Source: Valencia hispanica (Eukaryota > Chordata > Actinopteri > Cyprinodontiformes > Valenciidae). From it: a stretch of DNA of 64,000 bases. A model generated the notes under the pieces. It was not told the origin of the DNA and ran no database searches. It saw only the letters and a program-made list of their open reading frames with translations. How positions within the stretch are numbered: the first letter of the stretch is position 1; each line of letters opens with the position of its first letter. The DNA is taken from contig OY747703.1 in the NCBI GenBank assembly GCA_963556495.2, forward strand, positions 30,032,796 through 30,096,795. The letters run 5' to 3'. Both the position numbers and the translations under genes were made by a program. This document shows, piece by piece, positions 56,361-64,000 of this stretch.

Positions 56361-57300
56361 CACAGCTTTTTCAATAATTTTACTGATGATTGGGAGATTA
56401 GAAATTGGCCTGAAATTCTGCATCAACGTGTTGTCCAGGTTATTCTTTTTTAGCAGTGGTTTAATAACTGCTGTTTTTAAGACCTGGGAGAAGTGGGTAG
56501 GTGGGTAGTTTTTTGGTTTAATTCCAAGGAATTCTGACATTTTTTTTTACATTGGTGTTAGCTGGGTATAACATTGGTAGTCAGCTCGGTGCTGCGGTAC
56601 AGACCGACCGTCTAATTGGTAGAATCTTTTCAGTGAAAAAGCTGACAAATTCATTGCAGGCCCAGGTAGAATTTAGTTCAGGGGGCTACTGTCACTGGAG
56701 GATTAGTTAGTCTTTCCACTGTTGGAAACAGAGTCTGTGCATTATTAATTTTTCTGTTAATGATTTCAGAAAAGAAAAATTCCCTAGCTTCTTTTAAAGA
56801 TGACTGTTATCTGTTCAGTCTCACTTTGTAGATCTCACAGTGAACCTGGAGTTGAGTTTTCCCAATTTTCTCTCGGCTCGTTGACACTCCCTTTTTTCAC
56901 TACGTACCAGTGGATCACTTGTCCACATAGACTTCCCTCTACCTGAGACTACTTTCACTTCATCAATGATGTCTGAGATTTTCACGAGGAAATTATCTAC
57001 CAGCTTATTTACTGGAGTTGGGAGATGAGGGGGATGTGGTTGAAGGGTAAATACTTTTAAAGTTTCAACTGAACTGTCCCTGAGAAAACGCTTTTTTACA
57101 GTTATCTGACTGTGGCTAGCTATTTTAGCAGCGATGGTACTTTCAAAGAAAACACAGAAATGGTCAGATAATCCATCACCTGTGACACCAGGGTTGAAGT
57201 CAGTCGGTCTGTGGATCTAATTTGTTGGTTTTTATCATAGACGACAAGAATTTAATCCTTGAAGTGGATAATCACCAGGTCTATCTGATACCAGTGATAA
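56361..57300 (-). mobile_element. L2-clade LINE, endonuclease end to early polymerase
   Basis: Minus-strand frames give, from right to left, LSDHFCVFFESTIAAKI (endonuclease end), SSVETLKVFTLQPHPPHL, EAREFFFSEIINRKINNAQT, LFPTVERLTNPPV and VLKTAVIKPLLKKNNLDNTL, NFRPISNLPIISKIIEKAVF (start of polymerase). This is the L2 segment missing from every other copy here. Interrupted by short frameshifts; joined on the left to the Rex1-like LINE's 3' end. Confidence 0.8.
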
Positions 57301-57796
57301 TTTTTACTAGGACAACATAAAAAACCTTTATTTTTTTAAATATTATAATTATTACTCATTCAGGATGTATTTTTCCCATGAACTTTATGACATAAAAAAA
57401 GGAGAAGGCATGGACAGAAATATCTGCAGTTTGGGGAGTGGATGGTAAGTTTATTATATTTATTAACATAGAATTACATATTTTCCCCTGTATACTACCC
57501 TTTAAGTTATGCAATTGCAAATCTCCTGTGATTTCATGATTTCCTGGGACCAGCTGGGTGGAACACTTTCGCAAGTGATATGCATCTAAAACTCACCCAA
57601 TGGGAAGGGAAGCACTGCTGAATTTGCGTTTAAAACTAATCTAAAACTAGTCTATTACGTTGCGCACCACTTATGCGGAGGAGAGCAGGGGTAAGAAGAG
57701 CAGGAGACCAGTCATTCAATGCCTGAGTGTTAACCTTAGTGGTTAGTGGCTTAGTAGTCTAGCCCGCCGTGTCCTTTGAGAAAGTCCTGGCTCCTC
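57301..57796. other. No recognised gene
   Basis: AT-rich, no motifs. Confidence 0.4.
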
Positions 57797-58985
57797 CAAT
57801 TCAATTCAATTTATTTATATTGCGACGATTCACAACAGATGTCATCTCAAGGCACTTTTCAAGAAAGTGATTTCAATACAAACATTTCAATCAGCTTAAA
57901 GGTTTAGCTAGTTTTCTATGTAAGGAATTCCCAGCAGATTGCATCGTCTCATTAACTGGCCAACCACAGCAATCCCTCATACTAAGCAAGCATGTAGCGA
58001 CAGTGGAGAGAAACGACTCCCCTTTAACAGGAAGAAACCTCAAGCAGAACCTGCCTCAGCCATCTGCCACGACCTTCTGGGAGTTCAAGAAGACAGAGTA
58101 GAAACACAGAACAAAAGAACTGATGTAAGAGTACTTTCTATATTAATTAAAGTAAAAACTTGATAACACGACACGGGGCATGCTCAGTGACTGGGATGCA
58201 CCCCGTCCAACAGGGCATTGCAGCTAAGCAGAATACCAGACCAGGTGTAGCTTCTATGGAAAGAAAAACACTGAGAAAAAACAGTTAACGTTTGAAATAA
58301 CAGCAAATAATAAAACAGCAGAGTTGTAGAAGAGAAAAGTAGCAGAGTGAAGAAATATGGTCAGTCTGTCCTCTAACAGTAAATAGCCTATAGCAGCATA
58401 ATTACAGAGATCAGGATGGCCTAAGCAACTCTAACTATAAGCTTTTTCAAAAAGAAACACTTTAAGCCTGGCCTTAAAAGTAGACAGAAAAGTTTAGACA
58501 CTGACTAAAACTGAGAGCTGCTTCCACAGGAGAGGAGCCTGATAACTAAAAGATCTGCCTCCCATTCTACTTTTAGAAATCCTAGGAACCACCAGTAAAC
58601 CTGCAGTCTGACAGCAAAGTGCTCTGTTAGGAACATATGGAACAATCAGATCTCTGATGTATAATGGAGCTTGATTATTTTTATTTTTTTAAGGTTTTGA
58701 GGCCACAGTGGCCTTTTATTGATAGTGGATACGTTACAGAAAGGGGGGAGAGACATTCGGCAAATGTCCGTGGGCTGGAGTTGAACCCGAGACGACCGCA
58801 ACGAGGACTAAGGCCTCTGAACATGGGGTGCCCGTCTCAAACCACTGCTCCACGCGACGCCCCGGGAGCTTGATTATTAAGAGCTTTATATGTAAGAAGG
58901 GCGATCTTAAATTTTATTCTGGATTTAACAGGGAGCCAATGAAGGGAGGCTAAAAAAGGAGAAATGTGATCTCTCTTTTTAATAT
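57797..58985 (-). mobile_element. L2-clade LINE 3' portion, other subfamily, with SINE
   Basis: The tail ATTCAATTCAATTTATTTAT and CTCAAGGCACTTTTCAAG lie at 57797. AGGAAGAAACCTCAAGCAGAACC and CTTCTGGGAGTTCAAGAAGACAGAG are its 3' region. The coding end at 58440-58670 reads on the minus strand as PYVPNRALCCQTAGLLVVPR, SRMGGRSFSYQAPLLWKQL and FKARLKVFLFE. It resumes after the SINE with IKFKIALLTYKALNN-like sequence to 58985. Confidence 0.8.
58680..58864 (-). mobile_element. tRNA-derived SINE inside L2, 14-bp duplication
   Basis: GGAGCTTGATTATT is duplicated exactly at 58666-58679 and 58865-58878. Read on the minus strand: A box TGGAGCAGTGG (58842-58852), B box GGGTTCAACTCC (58777-58788), then GGACATTTGCCGAATGTC, and an end CAATAAAAGGCCACTGTGGCC then A/T-rich. 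Same family as 52707. Confidence 0.9.
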
Positions 58986-59219
58986 TCATCATCCTTGTGA
59001 TTACTTGTCTTCTAACCTGTTTTGTTCCCTCGTACAGGTTACCTTTGTCCTCTGTGATTCCACCTCAGAGATCCTCCTGCTCCAGCTAAAACTAGCTCTG
59101 ACAATTCATCGTGAATTCCGTTCCATTACTGGTTATCTGGTTCCTCCTTGTTCACCATTCTTCAGCAGTCTCAGTGATCCTCTTAAAGCTGGGACTTAAC
59201 TGTGAGATTTCGGCCGTCC
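58986..59219. other. No recognised gene
   Basis: Pyrimidine-rich sequence resembling the interior of an LTR but without paired ends. Confidence 0.35.
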
Positions 59220-59530
59220 TAGACCTTTTACTTTATTATGAAAAGAATCGCTTTGTGGCCGTGCAGTGTGACGTACCGCCCGTGACGTATCCCCGACGGC
59301 TTATCTATTGCTCATATGACTAAAACCAGCCCATGGCAGTCTTTAGGCAGAGTCAGAAATTATATGACTCCGGTCTGCCATTGACCAATGAAAATGCACC
59401 GTGAAAATGAGAACGGGATGTTGTGCAAGTCGACCCACTGAAATCCTGGCCCGTTCAATGTGACACACCTCTGGAGCTTGGTGCTTGAACAGTGTGGCAC
59501 GAAGAGGTCCTGCCAAAAAACCCACAGTGG
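59220..59530 (-). repeat. Unnamed repeat, copy B (inverted match to 22540-22800)
   Basis: GGCCGTGCAGTGTGACGTACC at 59259 and CGACCCACTGAAATCCTGGC with CCGTTCAATGTGACACACCTC at about 59428-59468 match copy A in reverse orientation. Minus-strand frame APEVCHIERARISVGRLAQH parallels copy A. Confidence 0.6.
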
Positions 59531-60619
59531 GAACCGGCCGTACGATGATCACCTCGTTCGTTCTCCATTTCCTGGATTCATTCCCCTCGTTCCATCTCCA
59601 TCCCTCCTGTCTGCCCTCCAGCTCATAACATTCAGTCCGGTTCTTCTGCAACATTTCCACAATCTCCAAGGCATCACAACCACCTTCTGGACCAGCCTCT
59701 GCTCATATCTGGCATCAACCCCATCTACACTCCATAAGCTGCTCACCATCTGTACTCATCATATCTGCTCCTTCGCCCAGAACTCACCTTTCCACTTCTC
59801 CCCAGCAGAGATCCAGCTCCAGGTCCGCAGTCCATTCCAGCTCCAGACTCATTCATATTCTCATTTACATTTAATAAAAATCTTAACTTTGACTGGTCTT
59901 CCGAGTGTCTTCATGCATATGTATCAAGTGTATACCAAAAACCATGACACTGGCACATATTCAGATACTTGGTAATACTGATGAAATGCTTATGTGGTAC
60001 AAATGCAAGGTTTTAGGGCAAAAAAGTATATTTTTTAAACCTTTACAAAGACATTAAATTACTCCCAATAACTTTTCATTTTCTATTGAATTATTGAAAT
60101 GTCAGATTTAAAAAAATGAGTAGAAACCTTTTTAGGTTATAGGAGTTAACTCTGTAAAACATGGCATGCTGAAAGTTAAAAATTAGAAAACCTAATTTAG
60201 TAAAAACAAAAAAAGCTATTGTTTACCTTATGCTTGTGCCCTTCTTGTGTCTAATATTTCTTCACTTATCTCACCCAGTTGATGCTTCCCCACAGCTCTC
60301 CCCCAGGTAATTATTCAGTATCACCTGTTCCCACTCCTCACATTATAAATGATCTTTTTTTATTTACTCTTGGCCAATGTTTCTATTGTCTTATTCCTGA
60401 AATTCTGAAACCTGTTTCATGATTAATAGTTTTTCCCAGTGTGTTCTGTTTCAGTTCATTGTGTAAATTTGGACTCTATTAGTTAAACTATACCTTTACA
60501 TGTGATTCTGCCTACCTCCTGCCAATGTTGAGTCCTCCTCCACAATCTGTAACACCACCTGTTTTCAGGTGGGTGATAAGTTAGATAAACATGCTTAACA
60601 CAAAGTAAACTGCAGTAAA
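59531..60619. other. No recognised gene; possible LTR-like end
   Basis: 59550-59949 is pyrimidine-rich, has TTTAATAAAAATCTT at 59869-59883 like a polyadenylation site, and ends ACCATGACA at 59949. This resembles an LTR 3' end in plus orientation, but I found no matching 5' end or duplication. The rest is AT-rich. Confidence 0.35.
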
Positions 60620-60922
60620 GGGGTGCCAGTGGCTCAGTAGGTAGGCGATCGTCCTGTAACCGGTGGGTTGCCATTTTTGAACCCCTGGTCCGTTCATCTC
60701 AGTCACTTTAGGCAAGTGACTTTAGGTAGTCACTAGCTTTGCCTGCTAGTGGTGGTCAGAGGCTCCGGTGGCACCAGATTTGCTTCTGTTAGTCTGTCCC
60801 AGGGCAGCAGTGGCTACAATGTAGCTATCAAAATGGCAGTGTGTTCATGCATGGTTGAATGACTGAATGTAGCGTACATCGCTTTGGAGTCTTCTGAGTT
60901 GATGAAAGTGCTATACAAATAA
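60620..60922 (+). mobile_element. tRNA-derived SINE with LINE-like tail
   Basis: GGGGTGCCAGTGGCTCAGTAGG gives a good A box (TGGCTCAGTAGG); the B box is worn (TTTTTGAACCCC). A long body leads to CATCGCTTTGGAGTCTTCTG and GAAAGTGCTATACAAATAATTTAC, a tail of the kind shared with L2/CR1 LINEs. A different family from the other three SINEs. Confidence 0.75.
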
Positions 60923-61726
60923 TTTACGTACAAAAGAAATGTTCCGCTCTATAAAACTTTGAGTACTCACAACTGCACACAATTTCCACTTTAAAAATCA
61001 CATTCTCCCTAGAAATATGTTCAGGTGATTTTGGATCATATCCCGCCTCCTACACACCAAATTTCTGCCATAAACGGTCAATGCAAAGAACCGGGTGAAT
61101 ATTCTGCATAGACTTAAGTCGGGTGATATAGGGTGTTTCACAGGTAACTATGGCAACTGTTGGAAAGGTGTTTTCACTCTAATTTAAAGCCTATCTTAAA
61201 GGAACAGACACACATTTAATTAATGACCCTGGGCTCTCTGAGCTCTCATTTCACCTTCCCGCGTGCTCGTTCATTTCTGTAAAAAGGAGCAATAAGAACA
61301 ACAAACAACAATTATATATTTTAACAGCGAGACATCGTTCACTGGACTCAGTTCTAGTAACTGGGCACAGCTCTATCTCAGCTCAAAGTTTTTATTGAAT
61401 GTTGAGTTTCCATGAAACTCCTCCCACATAGATCTTCGTTCATAGAATGGTCACAGCTTCTTCACACAAGGGACACATGATGTACCACATTCTTCTTGAT
61501 TGTTCACTGTTTCTAAGTGTTGCCACATACACTACAGAATTAAACCCTCATACAACATTAACATAATTTTTATCTCTTCACAGCCGAGAGGCAGAGAAAG
61601 CGCAATTCCACTGGGACTAAAATTGTTTGTTGTAAAAGTTTGTGGCTAACGTGTAAGTACGTAAAAACATTTTATTTGAAAATATCAGTCAGTGTTTACC
61701 AACTACGCTTTACACATCTGCCCACT
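60923..61726. other. No recognised gene
   Basis: No motifs found. Confidence 0.4.
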
Positions 61727-61886
61727 TCAAAGGAGCCGTATGTAAGATAGTGGGTTAAAACTGGTACTGCAATCACTTTCAAATTACCGTAGAGCGGTGT
61801 ATCCCCTACCCATCCCCCCCTGACTCGAGGTTGCCAGATAGGCTGCAGGATCCAGCAGGAACGTAGGCTGCGACAAGGAGCTTCCA

Positions 61887-62006
61887 ATGGCAAGTGATGA
61901 GTCCTGCCCAGCAAGATTTTTTTCTGTTAATTATAATGACAGAGAAATGGGCTCTGATAATGCATCGTTAATGTTAGCAATGACGACTCGCCGTTTTTAT
62001 GAAAAG
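61887..62006 (+). CDS. Exon-like frame, unknown product
   Basis: ATG at 61887 begins 40 codons, MASDESCPARFFSVNYNDRE, MGSDNASLMLAMTTRRFYEK, ending at a donor-like AAG/GTAACT. I recognise no domain. It could be a first exon of the element at 61727, or chance. Confidence 0.25.
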
Positions 62007-62172
62007 GTAACTAATTGTTTCCTTACCTTTTCAATTCAATTACCCTCCTCCTCCATATTCGCTAATGTAACGTTACTTTGCACGAACATGCATAACTTTG
62101 TTCGACTGACATGAATATTTGAAATGTCCATTTACATGAAGTACAAGTTACCCAAACATAGATGAATCTTAC

Positions 62173-62320
62173 CTGTCCAGGAGAATATTAGCAACGTTGG
62201 CGTCTGTCTTCAAATTCTTCTCTGTTTTCAGCAGTCTCCATCTTTCAATGGCATCTCCTACACAAATCTTTGTTTTATTTCGGACTTTGTCTCGACATAT
62301 TTCTGAATGATAACAAGGTC
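62173..62320 (-). pseudogene. Second copy of RWR/LKTDA exon
   Basis: Minus strand: EICRDKVRNKTKICVGDAIE, RWRLLKTEKNLKTDANVANI, LLDR, then donor-like CAG/GTAAGA at 62173-62172. It aligns without gaps to the end of the exon at 2005-2174 (IYISGAFTRWRLF, LKMDAEVAGFLLDR), including the split of the final R codon by the intron. No ATG remains in frame after the upstream stop near 62352. Conservation of frame and splice phase between two elements with different ends suggests a real protein-coding exon of a transposon family. Confidence 0.5.
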
Positions 62321-62590
62321 TTTTAGGTGTAGTAACGTTACAAATGTTTTATCCCAAACACTTTTGTAGCTGCAGCTGTAGTAACTACAGCAGAGCTGGT
62401 AACCCCAATGCCAAAACATTACTGACTTCCTGATTGGTAGACAGGTGGAGGGCGGCGCTTCATGCACAATCAATCTGCACATGGATCCTGCTCCTTCCTG
62501 TTTATTGGCCAATAGTAGAGGAGCAGCACCAAGAAGGGTAGCACTCCTCATTTGCATAATGAGGCAGAAATGCATAAGGTAAAGTAAAAA

Positions 62591-63065
62591 GAGGAGACGA
62601 AGGAATGTAAAAAACAAGGAATGCATGCATAAGGAAAAGGAAAAACTAAGTATTTACATTTCTTGACGAAAATGCACGTATAAAGGAAAAACAAAATATA
62701 TACATTACTTGAAGAAAATGCACGTATAAAGGAAAAGGAAAAACAAAATATATACATTACTTGAAGAAAATTCACGTATAAAGGAAAAGGAAAAACAAAA
62801 TACACAATTCTTCGCAAAAATGCACATATAAGGAAAAGGAAAAACAAAGTATGTAAATTTATTCGCAAAACTGCATGTATTTTGGAAAAGGAAAAAAATA
62901 ATATATATTTCTTCGCAAAAATGCACATATAAGGAAAAGGAAAAACAAAGTATATACATTTCTCGAAGAAAATGCACGTATAAAGGAAAAGGAAAAACAA
63001 AATATATACATTTCTTTGCAAAAATGCATGTATAAGGTAAAGGAAAAACAAAACATATATATTTC
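62591..63065 (+). repeat. A-rich minisatellite, 50-52 bp units
   Basis: About nine diverged units built on AAATGCACGTATAAAGGAAA, AGGAAAAACAAAATATATAC and ATTTCTTGAAG. Spacing between ATGCACGTA motifs is 46, 52 and 50 bp for the first four. The minus strand carries a 192-codon phenylalanine/serine frame (FCFSFSFIRAF repeated) that follows from the repeat and is not called a gene. Confidence 0.9.
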
Positions 63066-63110
63066 TGCTTTTATTCTCAATTATGTCAGTTTTGGTCCTC
63101 CATAGACAAC

Positions 63111-63194
63111 GGGTTGAAATGATCACATTTCTTATCTACTTTACATGTTAAAACCATCAAAATTACGTGGTTGGTACACACACACACACACACA

Positions 63195-63266
<72 letters not shown>

Positions 63267-63447
63267 TGTGTGTGTGTCTAGACCGCGAAGCGATCAATGC
63301 GTTATTTTGACGGTGAAGTGAGCACAACTCAATAATTTTGTCAAATAAAATCTTGAAGCCCCGTTTGTCCATAGCTTTTACTAAAACTATGTGAAGTTTG
63401 AATAAATCAACATGTAATGTATATAAGAAATGTGATCATTTCAACCC
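63111..63447. repeat. Inverted repeat around a compound microsatellite
   Basis: Arms 63111-63149 and 63409-63447 are reverse complements at 37 of 39 positions (GGGTTGAAATGATCACATTT...). Between them lies (CA)n(CT)n(TA)n followed by AGAGTGTGTGTGTG (63176-63278), itself nearly self-complementary. Could be a hairpin or a small foldback element; no flanking duplication identified. Confidence 0.8.
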
Positions 63448-64000
63448 ATGTTCGACCAAGCAGCCTTATCTTAAATGGACAACATCTTAACCTGTTCAGT
63501 TTGTAGTTTCCCAGCGTGGTTAACTAGCTACTTCTCTAATTAAGGAGCTCAGCTAGCAGGAGCTTCATCTACAAAATATCGTACAGAAATATTCTTTTAC
63601 TTACCGTAAAGAATGTAGCAGAGACTTCTTAGACAGTCTGTTAGTGCAATCAGTAACACAGCAAGCCATCTTTGTCAAATAAGTGCACGATTTATATCTA
63701 AACACTAATAAAGTTTGTGGATACAACTGATGTCCAAGTTCAGAGAAAGTAAATGGCCAAAGTCTTAACGTGAGTCCCAGGCTGAAGGCCTTCCCTGGAG
63801 CAAGCGGGGGGGTAAGCAGTCTATGGAGGCAAGCTGCTAGCCACCGTTAGCCACCAGCCTTAGCTGACGGCTCATCCGAGACATGTCAATCAAAGGGACA
63901 GGCCCCTAATTATTCATAATTTCAAGATTAAATTATGTCTAAACGGATGAGTTAGAAAAAAATTCACCCCCCCTCAGAGTTGTCTTGACAATAAACCTGA
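63448..64000. other. No recognised gene
   Basis: GCTAGCCACCGTTAGCCACCAG and GGCTCATCCGAGACATGTC at 63826-63888 resemble 5' regions of fish DNA elements that continue beyond the window. Confidence 0.35.

Larger units (their letters stand above)
61727..62590. mobile_element. Probable TTAA-type element, one end seen
   Basis: TTCAAAGGAGCCGTATGTAAG at 61727 has the layout of the other TTAA ends (TTAAAGG... with TTAA changed to TCAA). Inside are two exon-like frames that point toward each other (61887-62006 plus and 62173-62320 minus). No right end was found before the minisatellite at 62590. Confidence 0.4.

Noticed and set aside
59550..59949. LTR in plus orientation ending CATGACA
   Set aside because: No matching TG start and no flanking duplication could be located.
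62548..63126. 192-residue phenylalanine-rich membrane-like protein
   Set aside because: It follows from the A-rich minisatellite, with no start context or independent domain.

Overview
The window looks like teleost (ray-finned fish) nuclear DNA made almost wholly of interspersed repeats. I find no rRNA, tRNA gene, CRISPR array, operon or convincing host protein-coding gene. The fish assignment rests on recognised repeat families: L2-clade LINEs ending in TTGCC repeats, a Rex1/CR1-like LINE, a Tc1 element of the salmonid SSTN type, tRNA-derived SINEs, and several THAP-domain transposon remnants of kinds common in fish. Superfamily names come from memory of these families, not from a search.

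Layout. 1-2960: THAP-element fragments broken by an L2 LINE and by a 733-bp element flanked by TTAA. 8471-12605: a 4.1-kb TTAA-type element holding a LINE-tail repeat, which itself holds a THAP + hAT element; direct repeats mark the two inner insertions. 15350-20850: a ZBED-type hAT carrying an L2, then a Tc1 element split by another L2. 20960-21693: YqaJ/SWIM-like exons facing a THAP exon. 23690-27000: L2 fragments, one split at TA by a Tc1/mariner. 28440-36470: an unclassified LINE, nested DNA transposons, two GC-rich minisatellites, a THAP-like exon, an L2 and an RTE-like LINE. 41271-45493: a hAT MITE with perfect 8-bp duplication, then a 3.35-kb TTAA element with 22-bp inverted ends and an intact THAP reading frame. 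46466-51066: LINE fragments and a TTAA MITE. 52707-58985: a SINE, a solo LTR with 5-bp duplication, a nearly intact Rex1-like reverse transcriptase inserted beside L2 pieces, and an L2 containing a SINE. 59220-64000: an orphan repeat, a SINE, a second copy of a small RWR/LKTDAEVA exon, a 50-52 bp minisatellite and a hairpin around a compound microsatellite.

The genes do not form a pathway; they are selfish-element genes at different stages of decay. The strongest observations are the datable nests, the recurrence of five THAP-like first exons in unrelated settings, and a short uncharacterised exon found at 2005-2174 and 62173-62320. No undescribed functional system is demonstrated.
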